Shown: piece after piece, positions 1-7,765 of the stretch | How the letters are laid out: every line of letters starts with the position of its first letter | Position numbering within the stretch: position 1 is the stretch's first letter | Assembly (NCBI RefSeq): GCF_032463525.1 | Contig: NZ_CP135971.1 | Span: 5,458,501 to 5,522,500, forward strand | Origin: Pseudomonas sp. DTU_2021_1001937_2_SI_NGA_ILE_001 | Lineage (GTDB): Bacteria; Pseudomonadota; Gammaproteobacteria; Pseudomonadales; Pseudomonadaceae | Direction of reading: 5' to 3' | DNA: 64,000 nucleotides | Program-made: the position numbers and the translations under genes | Notes under the pieces: model-generated | Seen by the model: the letters and a program-made list of their open reading frames with translations, nothing else | Told to the model about the DNA's origin: nothing | The model's database searches: none

Positions 1-242
1 GCGCTCGAAACACCTGGAAGCGACTGCACCTTGTGAACTGGCCGTGGGTTCTGCGCTCTGGAAGGCGAGTCTCGACTCTGCGATCCGGCGTATTTCAGGC
101 CTCATGTCACCCGCGCTTGTTACGTTTCCTGATGCCTTCGTTGTCACCGAAAGCCTTGCAGGGCGGCCTCCCGCCCGGTGAATTGCGTGGGTCAGGGCCG
201 GTTGTCAACCGTTTGTGCGCTGCCCGTCCGCTTTTGGCGGCG
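1..242 (-). promoter_or_regulatory. probable rne (RNase E) 5' untranslated region
   Basis: No convincing gene lies in this stretch. A good sigma-70 promoter reads leftward at 277-249, so a transcript would start near 242 and run off the left edge. In Pseudomonas and enterobacteria rluC is divergent from rne, whose long structured 5' UTR serves RNase E autoregulation; pseudomonads have a named motif there (rne-II). Several GC-rich inverted stretches support structure. The rne coding region is not in the window, so the identity rests on gene order. Confidence 0.5.
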
Positions 243-248
243 TTCGCG

Positions 249-277
249 ACTATAGCAGCAATCATTAAGTGCTTCAA
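249..277 (-). promoter_or_regulatory. sigma-70 promoter reading leftward (probably rne)
   Basis: On the - strand, TTGAAG (277-272) is separated by 17 bp from TATAGT (254-249). It overlaps the rluC promoter region, so the two divergent genes share control DNA. Confidence 0.6.
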
Positions 278-290
278 ATCCATAAAAAAT

Positions 291-299
291 TGTTATGAT
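291..299 (+). promoter_or_regulatory. extended -10 promoter of rluC
   Basis: TGTTATGAT gives TG-N-TATGAT, an extended -10; no good -35 is seen at 17-18 bp. The rluC ATG at 307 is only 8 nt beyond the -10, so the transcript would be essentially leaderless. Confidence 0.5.
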
Positions 300-306
300 T
301 CGCCGC

Positions 307-1263
307 ATGACGACTAACACCCCCCCAACCCCCGGCGTTCAGCTGGTCGAGGTTGCCCCGGAATATGCCGGTCAACGCATCGATAATTTCCTGATCACGT
401 ACCTCAAGGGCGTACCCAAGACGCTGGTCTACCGCATCCTGCGCAAGGGCGAAGTGCGAGTGAACAAGGGGCGCGCCAAGCCGGAGTACAAGCTGCAGGC
501 GGGCGACATCGTGCGCATTCCGCCGGTGCGCGTGCCCGAGCGCGACGAGCCGGTGCCGGTCGCCCAGGGCCTGCTGCAGCGTCTGGAAGCGGCCATCGTT
601 CACGAGGACAAGGCACTCATCGTGCTCAACAAACCGGCCGGTATTGCCGTGCATGGTGGCAGTGGCCTGAACTTTGGCGTGATCGAAGCGTTCCGTCAGC
701 TGCGCCCCGACGCCAAGGAGCTGGAGCTGGTGCATCGCCTGGACCGCGACACGTCTGGTCTGCTGATGATCGCCAAGAAGCGCAGCATGCTGCGCCATCT
801 GCACGAAGCCCTGCGCGGCGACGGTGTCGACAAGCGCTACATGGCGCTGGTGCGCGGCCACTGGGCGACATCCTGCAAGCAAGTGCGCGCGCCGCTGCTC
901 AAGAGCAACCTGCGTTCCGGCGAGCGCATGGTCGAGGTCAACGACGAAGGTAAGGAGGCGTTGACGCTGTTCAAGGTGCTGCGCCGCTTCGGTGACTTCG
1001 CCACGATGGTCGAGGCGCGGCCGGTGACCGGGCGCACCCACCAGATCCGTGTGCATGCCCTGCATGCGGGGCATTCGATCGCTGGCGATCCCAAGTACGG
1101 CGATGAAGATTTTTCCCGCGAGATCCGCGAGCTGGGCGGCAAGCGCCTGTTCCTGCACGCCTACATGTTGACCGTGCCGCTGCCCGATGGCGGCAAACTC
1201 GAACTGCAGGCCCCTGTCGACGAGATGTGGGCCAAGACCGTGGAGCGTCTGAGTGCGCCGTAA
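307..1263 (+). CDS. rluC: 23S rRNA pseudouridine synthase RluC
   Basis: RluC converts uridines 955, 2504 and 2580 (E. coli numbering) of 23S rRNA to pseudouridine in the cytoplasm. The 318-residue protein has an N-terminal S4 RNA-binding domain (about residues 15-75, with GQRIDNFL and GEVRVNKGR). A RluA-type catalytic domain follows, with the HRLDRDTSG signature whose first Asp after Leu is the family nucleophile, and the later GRTHQIRVH motif. An in-frame ATG at 295 lies inside the -10 element, so the ATG at 307 (MTTNTPP) is preferred. The stop overlaps the next gene by 11 bp, which suggests translational coupling. Confidence 0.95.
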   Translation: MTTNTPPTPGVQLVEVAPEYAGQRIDNFLITYLKGVPKTLVYRILRKGEVRVNKGRAKPEYKLQAGDIVRIPPVRVPERDEPVPVAQGLLQRLEAAIVHEDKALIVLNKPAGIAVHGGSGLNFGVIEAFRQLRPDAKELELVHRLDRDTSGLLMIAKKRSMLRHLHEALRGDGVDKRYMALVRGHWATSCKQVRAPLLKSNLRSGERMVEVNDEGKEALTLFKVLRRFGDFATMVEARPVTGRTHQIRVHALHAGHSIAGDPKYGDEDFSREIRELGGKRLFLHAYMLTVPLPDGGKLELQAPVDEMWAKTVERLSAP

Positions 1264-1909
1264 TTACGATCTGCTGATCTTCGACTGGGACGGCACGCTG
1301 GCCGACTCCATTGGTCGCATCGTCCAGGCCATGCGCGAAGCGGCCATCAATGGCGATGTGCCGGTGCGTGACGACGAGGCCATCAAGGGCATCATCGGTC
1401 TGGGCCTGCCCGAAGCCATTCGTACCCTGTACCCGCACTTCACCCCCGATGCGCTGCTGGCGTTCCGTCAGCGCTATGTCGACAGCTACATGGCCATGGA
1501 TGAAGTGGCCTCGCCGCTGTTCGAGGGGGTGTTGGAGTCGATCCATGCGTTCCGCGAGCAGGGCTATCGCCTGGCGGTGGCCACTGGCAAGGCCCGGCGT
1601 GGTCTGGATCGGGTGCTCGAGGCGCACGGCTGGCGGGAGTTCTTCGACATCACGCGTGCTGCCGATGAAACCGCCAGCAAGCCGGACCCGCTGATGCTGC
1701 ATGAAATCATGGCGCATTGCGATGTGCCGGCCGAGCGCTCGCTGATGATCGGCGATTCGTCCTTCGACCTGCTGATGGCGCGCAATGCGGGTATGCACAG
1801 CGTGGCGGTGGGCTATGGTGCGCAGTCGCTGGATTCATTGCGTGAGTTCGGTCCGCAACTGGCCATCGAACACTTTTTCGAGTTGGGTGTCTGGTTGGGC
1901 AGGCCCTGA
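1253..1909 (+). CDS. HAD-family hydrolase (phosphoglycolate phosphatase-like)
   Basis: A cytoplasmic HAD-superfamily phosphatase of 218 residues with a GTG start inside the end of rluC. Motif I is DWDGTLADS (nucleophile Asp near residue 11). A helical cap of the PGP/beta-phosphoglucomutase type follows. Motif II/III residues are at ATGKAR, and KPDP leads into the motif IV segment IGDSSFD. It resembles Gph-like phosphatases found behind rluC throughout Pseudomonas. The physiological substrate is unknown, so I give no gene symbol. It is probably co-transcribed with rluC and possibly with the S49 peptidase 27 bp downstream. Confidence 0.85.
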   Translation: MRRNYDLLIFDWDGTLADSIGRIVQAMREAAINGDVPVRDDEAIKGIIGLGLPEAIRTLYPHFTPDALLAFRQRYVDSYMAMDEVASPLFEGVLESIHAFREQGYRLAVATGKARRGLDRVLEAHGWREFFDITRAADETASKPDPLMLHEIMAHCDVPAERSLMIGDSSFDLLMARNAGMHSVAVGYGAQSLDSLREFGPQLAIEHFFELGVWLGRP

Positions 1910-1936
1910 ACGTCTTGCAGTCGAGGTGAGTGAGAA

Positions 1937-2926
1937 ATGTCTGATCAATGGAAGGCGCCAGACTCGCAGAGTGGTGGGTCGGCGGAAGATGCCAAGAGTT
2001 GGAAGCTGCTGGAAAAGACTCTGCAGGCCAGTATCCAGGAACAGCGCCGGTCGCGGCGCTGGGGGATTTTCTTCAAGTTCCTGACCTTCGCCTACCTGTT
2101 CGGCGCGCTGCTGCTGTTCACGCCGCTGCTCTCGGAGACCAAGGCCGCGCGCGGCACCGAGCATACGGCGTTGATCGACGTGCAGGGCATGATTGCCGAC
2201 AAGGAGTCGGCCAGTGCCGACAATATCGTGGGTGCGCTGCGTGCGGCCTTCGAAGACAGCAAGACCAAGGGTGTGATCCTGCGCATCAACAGCCCTGGCG
2301 GCAGTCCGGTGCAGTCGGGCTATGTGTACGATGAAATTCGCCGCCTGCGTGCCGAAAAGCCGGCGATCAAGGTGTACGCAGTGATCACCGATCTCGGTGC
2401 CTCCGGTGCCTACTACATCGCCAGCGCAGCCGACCAGATCTACGCCGACAAGGCCAGCCTGGTCGGCTCCATCGGTGTGACGGCAGCCGGCTTCGGCTTC
2501 GTCGGTGCCATGGAGAAGCTGGGCGTCGATCGTCGTACCTACACGTCGGGTGAGCACAAGGCGTTCCTCGATCCCTTCCAGCCGCCCAAGGAAGATGAAA
2601 CCCGCTTCTGGCAGGGGGTGCTGGACACCACGCATCGGCAATTCATCGCCAGCGTCAAGCAGGGGCGTGGCGAGCGTCTCAAGGACAAGGAGCATCCCGA
2701 GCTGTTCTCGGGGCTGGTCTGGACTGGCGAGCAGGCCGTCGGCCTGGGTCTGGTGGATGCCCTGGGCAGCTCCAGCTATGTCGCCCGCGAAGTGATCGGC
2801 GCCAAGGATATCGTCGATTTCACCGTGCAGGAGTCGCCGTTCGACCGCTTCTCCAAGAAGCTGGGAGCCAGCATGGCCGAGCGTCTGGCGATGTGGGCAG
2901 GCTTCAGCGGACCTGCTTTGCGTTAA
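1937..2926 (+). CDS. sppA: S49 family signal peptide peptidase (SppA/SohB type)
   Basis: This is a membrane-anchored serine protease of the ClpP-like S49 family, which degrades signal peptides and other membrane peptides. The 329-residue protein has a cytoplasmic N-terminus and one membrane anchor (about 44-65, FFKFLTFAYLFGALLLF). The single S49 domain has Ser156 in GASGAYY and Lys208 in GEHKAFLDPF, the expected Ser-Lys dyad. The length fits the short SppA form rather than the duplicated 618-residue E. coli enzyme. The start is ATG 1937, preceded by a GAGTGAG purine stretch. A bidirectional terminator follows. Confidence 0.9.
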   Translation: MSDQWKAPDSQSGGSAEDAKSWKLLEKTLQASIQEQRRSRRWGIFFKFLTFAYLFGALLLFTPLLSETKAARGTEHTALIDVQGMIADKESASADNIVGALRAAFEDSKTKGVILRINSPGGSPVQSGYVYDEIRRLRAEKPAIKVYAVITDLGASGAYYIASAADQIYADKASLVGSIGVTAAGFGFVGAMEKLGVDRRTYTSGEHKAFLDPFQPPKEDETRFWQGVLDTTHRQFIASVKQGRGERLKDKEHPELFSGLVWTGEQAVGLGLVDALGSSSYVAREVIGAKDIVDFTVQESPFDRFSKKLGASMAERLAMWAGFSGPALR

Positions 2927-2943
2927 GGGCTGTCGCGCTGAAG

Positions 2944-2969
2944 AAAAACCCGACCTTTCGTCGGTTTTT
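2944..2969. terminator. bidirectional terminator between sppA and yceF
   Basis: AAAAACCCGAC and GTCGGTTTTT pair with one bulged C around a CTTTC loop. The A-run and T-run make it work on either strand between two convergent genes. Confidence 0.8.
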
Positions 2970-2974
2970 CATGC

Positions 2975-3553
2975 TCAGGGAATGCTCACGCCTTCCTTTA
3001 TTAGCATGTCCACAAGGCGGATGAGTGGCAGGCCGACCAGGCTGGTGGCATCGCTGCCTTCCGTGCTGCGAAACAGGCTGACGCCCAGGCCTTCGGCCTT
3101 GAAGCTGCCAGCGCAGTCGTAGGGTTGTTCGGCGCGCAGGTAGCGTTCAAGGGTGGCAGCGTCCAATTGCCGCATGTGCACGGTAAAGGGCACGCAGTCG
3201 ATCTGACACTGGCCGGTGCGGGTATTGAGCAGTGCCAGGCCCGTGAGGAAGCTCACGCTCTTGCCGCTGGCAGCAGACAGCTGCGCCAGGGCGCGCTCGA
3301 AATCGTGGGGTTTGCCGAGTATTTCGCCGTCCAGCACGGCGACCTGGTCCGAGCCGATGATCAGGTGGTCGGGGTGGCGGTCCGCCAGGGCCTGGGCCTT
3401 CTGCTGTGCCAGACGCTGTACCAGAGCCGTAGCGTCTTCGCCCGGCTGGCGGCTTTCGTCGATGTCGGGCGAGCTGCAGGTGAATGGCAGGCGCAGGCGG
3501 GCGAGCAGTTCGCGGCGGTAGGGCGAGCTGGAGGCGAGAAGCAGGGAAGGCAT
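2975..3553 (-). CDS. yceF: Maf/YceF-type nucleotide pyrophosphatase
   Basis: A Maf-family nucleotide pyrophosphatase, thought to hydrolyse modified nucleoside triphosphates; YceF acts on 7-methyl-GTP. The 192-residue protein begins MPSLLLASSSPYRREL, the canonical Maf N-terminus (S-SPxRxxLL), and carries the ESR/DIDE region, IIGSDQVA and a C-terminal GLPLIRL segment. The open frame extends 25 codons upstream, but the ATG at 3553 has a good GGAGA site 7 nt before it and fits family length. It is convergent with sppA and divergent from yceD. The YceF rather than Maf subgroup is inferred from location beside yceD-rpmF. Confidence 0.88.
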   Translation of the reverse strand: MPSLLLASSSPYRRELLARLRLPFTCSSPDIDESRQPGEDATALVQRLAQQKAQALADRHPDHLIIGSDQVAVLDGEILGKPHDFERALAQLSAASGKSVSFLTGLALLNTRTGQCQIDCVPFTVHMRQLDAATLERYLRAEQPYDCAGSFKAEGLGVSLFRSTEGSDATSLVGLPLIRLVDMLIKEGVSIP

Positions 3554-3621
3554 GCGTATCTCCTTGGGCTGAGCGATGATTCTAATGAGCGTGCACGCAG
3601 GCGAACAGGCCCGAATTTCCT

Positions 3622-3650
3622 TTGACATGCCAAGGGGGCATCCCTAGAAT
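3622..3650 (+). promoter_or_regulatory. strong sigma-70 promoter for yceD-rpmF-plsX
   Basis: A consensus TTGACA (3622-3627), 17-bp spacer and TAGAAT (3645-3650). Transcription should start at about 3657, only two or three nucleotides before the yceD ATG at 3660. Confidence 0.8.
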
Positions 3651-3659
3651 GCTGCGCCT

Positions 3660-4187
3660 ATGTTGAATGACCCGATTCCATCTCATATTGACCCGCGCAA
3701 ACTGGCTGATCGCGGCACGACCCTAGAGGGTGAAGTGCAGCTGGCCGGCTTGCAGAGACTCTGTGACCCGCTGGCCGATGACGCCGGTGTGGTGCAGGCC
3801 AGGTTCGCCTTCGAACGGGACGAGCGCCGGGCCGTGGTTTTCCACAGCCACCTCGACGTTACCGTGAAGATGGTCTGCCAGCGTTGTCTCGAGCAGGTTA
3901 CCCTGCCGATCCACAGTGAATGTACTTACGTGGTGGTGAAGGAGGGTGCGAACACCCAATCGTTGCCGAAAGGCTATGACGTGTTGGAACTGGGCGAGGA
4001 TCCTTTGGATCTGCTGGCATTGATCGAGGATGAGCTGCTGCTCGCCTTGCCGATTGTGCCTGCTCATCATCCTGAAGAATGCCAGCAACCGGCGGGTCTC
4101 GATGAGCCCGAACCGAGCGTGGACGAGGTAGCACGGTCCAACCCGTTCAGTGTATTGGCGCAATTAAAGCGTGACCCAAACGTTTAG
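3660..4187 (+). CDS. yceD: YceD family protein (DUF177), 23S rRNA accumulation
   Basis: DUF177 protein of 175 residues. In E. coli and chloroplasts YceD homologues are needed for 23S rRNA accumulation. The central CQRCLE motif (about residues 79-84) with the following acidic region is typical of the family. The C-terminus ends in the conserved NPFSVLAQLK segment. It sits 9 bp upstream of rpmF, as in most proteobacteria. No Shine-Dalgarno precedes the ATG, and the promoter position implies a leaderless message. Confidence 0.92.
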   Translation: MLNDPIPSHIDPRKLADRGTTLEGEVQLAGLQRLCDPLADDAGVVQARFAFERDERRAVVFHSHLDVTVKMVCQRCLEQVTLPIHSECTYVVVKEGANTQSLPKGYDVLELGEDPLDLLALIEDELLLALPIVPAHHPEECQQPAGLDEPEPSVDEVARSNPFSVLAQLKRDPNV

Positions 4188-4196
4188 GAGTTAACT

Positions 4197-4379
4197 ATGG
4201 CTGTTCAGCAGAACAAAAAATCCCGCTCTGCTCGTGACATGCGTCGTTCGCACGACGCTCTCGAAGCGAACGCTCTGTCCGTGGAAAAAACCACTGGCGA
4301 AGTTCACCTGCGCCACCACGTTTCGCCAGAAGGCGTATACCGTGGCCGCAAAGTGATCGACAAGGGCGCTGACGAGTAA
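4197..4379 (+). CDS. rpmF: 50S ribosomal protein L32
   Basis: A 60-residue basic ribosomal protein beginning [20 protein letters not shown]. It has no cysteines, so it is a zinc-free L32 form. A strong TTAGGAGTTAAC ribosome-binding site is at 4184-4195. It lies between yceD and plsX, linking ribosome and phospholipid synthesis in one transcript. The ribosome-binding site matches the anti-Shine-Dalgarno loop of the RgsA sRNA encoded at 13.8 kb (see findings). Confidence 0.97.
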   Translation: MAVQQNKKSRSARDMRRSHDALEANALSVEKTTGEVHLRHHVSPEGVYRGRKVIDKGADE

Positions 4380-4383
4380 TTTC

Positions 4384-5409
4384 TTGTCCGCTCCGATCAT
4401 CGCGATCGACGCAATGGGCGGGGACTTCGGTCCCCGCAGCATTGTCCAGGCTAGTCTTGCCTGTCTCGCTTCTACCCCCTCGCTTCACCTGGCCCTTGTC
4501 GGCCAAGCTCCCCTGATCGAAGACCTGATATCCCGTCATCCTGGCGTGGATCGCGCGCGCCTGCATGTCGTGCATGCCAGCGAGGTCGTCACGATGGACG
4601 AAAAGCCCTCCCAGGCGCTGCGTGGCAAGCCCGACTCCTCGATGCGGGTGGCGCTCGGCCTGGTGGCTGACGGTCAGGCACAGGCCTGCGTCAGTGCCGG
4701 CAACACGGGTGCGCTGATGGCCCTGTCGCGCTTCGTGCTCAAGACCCTGCCGGGCATCGACCGCCCGGCCATGGTGGCCGCCATTCCGACCCGAGCCGGG
4801 CATTGCCATCTGCTGGACCTTGGGGCGAACGTCGATTGTACGGCGGAGAATCTCTATCAGTTCGCGGTGATGGGGGCGGTGACTGCCGAGGCGGCAGGGG
4901 TGGACCGGCCCCGGGTCGCGCTGCTCAATGTCGGTACCGAGGACATCAAGGGCAATCAGCAGGTCAGGCAGGCGGCAGCGCTGCTGCAGCAGGCCCGGGG
5001 GCTCAACTACATTGGTTTCGTCGAAGGTGACGGCCTGTATCGGGGCGAAGCGGACGTGGTGGTGTGCGACGGTTTCGTCGGTAACGTGCTGCTCAAGTCC
5101 AGCGAGGGCCTGGCGACCATGATTGCCGAGCGCATCGAAACCCTGTTCACCCAGGGCCTGTTCGGGCGTGCCGCCGGGCTGCTGGCCTTGCCGGTGCTGC
5201 GCCGCCTGCGCGGCGAGCTGGCACCGGCACGGCACAATGGCGCCAGCCTGCTGGGCCTGCAGGGCATCGTGGTGAAGAGTCACGGGGCGGCGGGCGTCGA
5301 CGGATTGCAGAGTGCGATCCAGCGTACCGTGACCCAGGTGCAGGAAAACCTGCCGCAACGCTTGCGCGGGCGACTGGAGGCGTTATTGCCGGGACCGTCT
5401 AAAATGTGA
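4384..5409 (+). CDS. plsX: phosphate acyltransferase PlsX
   Basis: PlsX converts acyl-ACP plus phosphate into acyl-phosphate, the donor for PlsY in phosphatidic acid synthesis; it is a peripheral membrane enzyme. The 341-residue protein starts at TTG 4384, four bases after the rpmF stop, giving the conserved N-terminus [17 protein letters not shown]. The segments SAGNTGALM and LGANVD are family-typical. There is no independent ribosome-binding site, so translation is probably coupled to rpmF. Length is normal. Confidence 0.95.
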   Translation: MSAPIIAIDAMGGDFGPRSIVQASLACLASTPSLHLALVGQAPLIEDLISRHPGVDRARLHVVHASEVVTMDEKPSQALRGKPDSSMRVALGLVADGQAQACVSAGNTGALMALSRFVLKTLPGIDRPAMVAAIPTRAGHCHLLDLGANVDCTAENLYQFAVMGAVTAEAAGVDRPRVALLNVGTEDIKGNQQVRQAAALLQQARGLNYIGFVEGDGLYRGEADVVVCDGFVGNVLLKSSEGLATMIAERIETLFTQGLFGRAAGLLALPVLRRLRGELAPARHNGASLLGLQGIVVKSHGAAGVDGLQSAIQRTVTQVQENLPQRLRGRLEALLPGPSKM

Positions 5410-5515
5410 CGCTGCCTGCCAGAGCGTCATCCAAACGTCAGTCATAACCAATCGAATCACTGCCGCCGGCAAGACCGGAGGCGCATTTCAAGAAAACCAA
5501 TCAGGGGCCTGTAAC

Positions 5516-6460
5516 ATGTCTGCATCCCTCGCATTCGTCTTCCCGGGTCAAGGATCGCAATCGCTCGGCATGCTCGCCGATCAAGCGGCGCAGCATCCGT
5601 TGATCCTCGATACCTTCGAGCAGGCGTCCGACGCCCTGGGTTACGACCTGTGGGCTTTGACCCAGCAGGGGCCTGTCGAACAGCTCAACCAGACCGACAA
5701 GACCCAGCCGGCCATCCTCACCGCATCCATCGCGTTGTGGCATGTGTGGCTCGCCGAAGGTGGTGCGGTGCCGGCCTATGTCGCCGGCCACAGCCTGGGT
5801 GAGTACAGCGCCCTGGTGGCCGCTGGCAGCCTGGCACTGGAAGACGCCGTCAAGCTGGTCGAGCGTCGTGGTCAGCTGATGCAGGAAGCCGTGCCGGCCG
5901 GGCAGGGTGGCATGGCAGCGATTCTCGGCCTGAGTGACGACGACGTGCGTGCCGCCTGCGCCGAAGCGGCTCAGGGTCAGGTGGTCAGCGCGGTGAATTT
6001 CAACTCGCCGGGCCAGGTGGTCATCGCCGGTGCCGCCGATGCGGTGGCGCGAGCCATCGAACTGTGCAAGGCGCGTGGCGCCAAGCGTGCCCTGCCGCTG
6101 CCGGTCAGCGTGCCGTCGCACTGCGAGCTGATGCGCCCGGCTGCCGAGCGCTTCGCTGCATCGGTCGAGGCCATCGACTGGCAAGAGCCGCAGATCGCCC
6201 TGGTGCAGAATGTCAGTGCCGCCGCCGTAAGCGATCTGGCGACCCTCAAGCGTGATCTGCTCGAGCAGCTGTACAAGCCTGTTCGTTGGGTGGAGTCCAT
6301 TCAGTGCCTGGCCGGCCTGGGTGCGACCCAACTGGTGGAATGTGGTCCCGGCAAGGTGCTTGCCGGTCTGAACAAGCGCTGCGCCGATGGCGTGGTGACC
6401 TATAACCTGGATACCCCTGACCCTGACGCCTTTGCCGCCATCCGTGCGGCACTGGCCTGA
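5516..6460 (+). CDS. fabD: malonyl-CoA:ACP transacylase
   Basis: FabD transfers malonate from CoA to ACP, supplying extender units for fatty-acid elongation. The 314-residue protein has the GHSLGEY nucleophile motif with Ser93, Arg118 in VERRGQ and His202 in SHCELM, matching the Ser-Arg-His set of E. coli FabD. The N-terminal FPGQGSQ is canonical. ATG 5516 follows a 106-bp gap after plsX with only a weak purine stretch before it. FabG follows after 17 bp with a good AAAGGAG site. Confidence 0.96.
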   Translation: MSASLAFVFPGQGSQSLGMLADQAAQHPLILDTFEQASDALGYDLWALTQQGPVEQLNQTDKTQPAILTASIALWHVWLAEGGAVPAYVAGHSLGEYSALVAAGSLALEDAVKLVERRGQLMQEAVPAGQGGMAAILGLSDDDVRAACAEAAQGQVVSAVNFNSPGQVVIAGAADAVARAIELCKARGAKRALPLPVSVPSHCELMRPAAERFAASVEAIDWQEPQIALVQNVSAAAVSDLATLKRDLLEQLYKPVRWVESIQCLAGLGATQLVECGPGKVLAGLNKRCADGVVTYNLDTPDPDAFAAIRAALA

Positions 6461-6477
6461 ACAAAGGAGAAACCTGC

Positions 6478-7218
6478 ATGAGTCTGCAAGGTAAAGTTGC
6501 ACTGGTGACCGGTGCCAGCCGTGGTATCGGCCAGGCCATCGCCCTGGAGCTGGGCCGCAACGGTGCCGTAGTCGTTGGCACCGCCACGTCTGAGGCCGGT
6601 GCAGAGCGCATCACCGCGACCCTCAAGGAAAACGGCGTCGAGGGCTTTGGCCTGGCGCTGGACGTTTGCAAGGCCGAGTCCGTGGACGCCGTGCTGGCGA
6701 CCATCGCCGAGCGCGTCGGCGCCCCGTTGATCCTGGTCAACAATGCCGGCATCACCCGGGATAACCTGATGATGCGCATGAAAGACGACGAGTGGAACGA
6801 CGTCATCGACACCAACCTCAACAGCCTGTACCGCCTGTCCAAGGGTGTACTGCGCGGCATGACCAAGGCGCGTTGGGGGCGGATCATCAATATCGGTTCG
6901 GTTGTCGGTGCCATGGGCAACGTCGGTCAAGTAAACTACGCTTCCGCGAAGGCAGGGCTGGAAGGTTTCAGTCGTGCCCTGGCGCGTGAGCTGGGTTCGC
7001 GTGCAGTGACCGTGAATGCGGTGGCGCCAGGCTTCATCGACACCGATATGACTCGCGAGCTGCCTGAAACCCAGCGCGAAGCCCTGCTGACCCAGATTCC
7101 CCTGGGGCGTCTGGGCCAGGCACAGGAAATCGCCAATGTGGTGGCTTTCCTGGCGTCCGAAGGTGCAGGTTACGTGACCGGGGCCACCATTCCGGTCAAC
7201 GGCGGTATGTACATGTAA
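6478..7218 (+). CDS. fabG: 3-oxoacyl-ACP reductase FabG
   Basis: An NADPH-dependent reductase that reduces 3-ketoacyl-ACP in each elongation round. The 246-residue SDR protein has TGASRGIG (11-18), the NNAG motif (88-91) and the catalytic Ser141-Tyr154-Lys158 triad. The C-terminus, with VNGGMYM, matches FabG. It is preceded by AAAGGAG. Its position between fabD and acpP makes FabG a firm assignment rather than a generic SDR. Confidence 0.96.
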   Translation: MSLQGKVALVTGASRGIGQAIALELGRNGAVVVGTATSEAGAERITATLKENGVEGFGLALDVCKAESVDAVLATIAERVGAPLILVNNAGITRDNLMMRMKDDEWNDVIDTNLNSLYRLSKGVLRGMTKARWGRIINIGSVVGAMGNVGQVNYASAKAGLEGFSRALARELGSRAVTVNAVAPGFIDTDMTRELPETQREALLTQIPLGRLGQAQEIANVVAFLASEGAGYVTGATIPVNGGMYM

Positions 7219-7337
7219 AACGGCTTTTTGTCGGTTCGTTTCAGAAAAATGTCATACGGGCTGACTAAAATCCGTTATAAAGCTGCAATCTTTTCATAGG
7301 CCTGTGGTCGCTGGGGAGCCGGAGGGGAGCTTTGAGC

Positions 7338-7365
7338 TTGAAAAGCGCAAAACCTCTTCTATACA
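7338..7365 (+). promoter_or_regulatory. sigma-70 promoter of acpP
   Basis: TTGAAA (7338-7343), 16-bp spacer, TATACA (7360-7365) within the 199-bp fabG-acpP gap. It predicts a leader of about 45 nt. An independent acpP promoter fits the very high demand for ACP. Confidence 0.6.
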
Positions 7366-7395
7366 CTTACCCACCGGCCAGATGCCTGAACATTT

Positions 7396-7412
7396 CCACT
7401 AGGAGTTAAAAC
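7396..7412 (+). promoter_or_regulatory. acpP ribosome-binding site and predicted RgsA pairing site
   Basis: The 17-nt segment around AGGAGT in the acpP leader can pair at 15 of 17 positions with nucleotides 13841-13825 of the RgsA sRNA (blocks of 3, 7 and 5 pairs with two mismatches). RgsA is reported to repress acpP in P. aeruginosa, which agrees with this. Confidence 0.6.
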
Positions 7413-7417
7413 TAGGT

Positions 7418-7654
7418 ATGAGCACCATCGAAGAACGCGTCAAGAAAATCGTTGCCGAGCAACTTGGCGTCAAAGAAGAAGAAGTAAAACCTGAATCTTC
7501 TTTTGTTGAAGACCTGGGCGCTGACTCCCTGGACACCGTTGAGCTGGTGATGGCTCTGGAAGAGGAATTCGAGACCGAAATCCCTGACGAAGAAGCCGAG
7601 AAGATCACCACCGTTCAGGCTGCCATCGACTACGTGAACAGCCACCAGGCCTGA
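7418..7654 (+). CDS. acpP: acyl carrier protein
   Basis: A small acidic carrier of fatty-acid intermediates, 78 residues. The phosphopantetheine attachment site is Ser37 in GADSLD, followed by the acidic recognition helix [12 protein letters not shown]. Codon use is strongly biased, as in highly expressed genes. It has its own promoter and is closed by an intrinsic terminator at 7685, so it can be made as a monocistronic message. The ribosome-binding site overlaps a predicted RgsA sRNA pairing site. Confidence 0.98.
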   Translation: MSTIEERVKKIVAEQLGVKEEEVKPESSFVEDLGADSLDTVELVMALEEEFETEIPDEEAEKITTVQAAIDYVNSHQA

Positions 7655-7684
7655 TTTTTCGTAATCGCTGATTGCTGTCATGGG

Positions 7685-7717
7685 AAAACCGCACTGCTTA
7701 CCGGCGTGCGGTTTTTT
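7685..7717 (+). terminator. intrinsic terminator after acpP
   Basis: A perfect 10-bp stem, AAAACCGCAC / GTGCGGTTTT, with an 11-nt loop, running into a T-run. Confidence 0.9.
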
Positions 7718-7765
7718 CTTTAAAAAGATGAAGATGTTTCGCCAACGAGAGAGAAGGAGAGTCCT

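Noticed and set aside
33..317. 94-codon + strand ORF at the left edge
   Set aside because: It lies antisense to the presumed rne leader, overlaps both promoters and the rluC start, has no ribosome-binding site and looks like random GC-rich translation.
4195..5358. 387-codon - strand ORF opposite rpmF/plsX
   Set aside because: Shadow ORF caused by high GC at third positions. The + strand proteins are well-known families with intact motifs.
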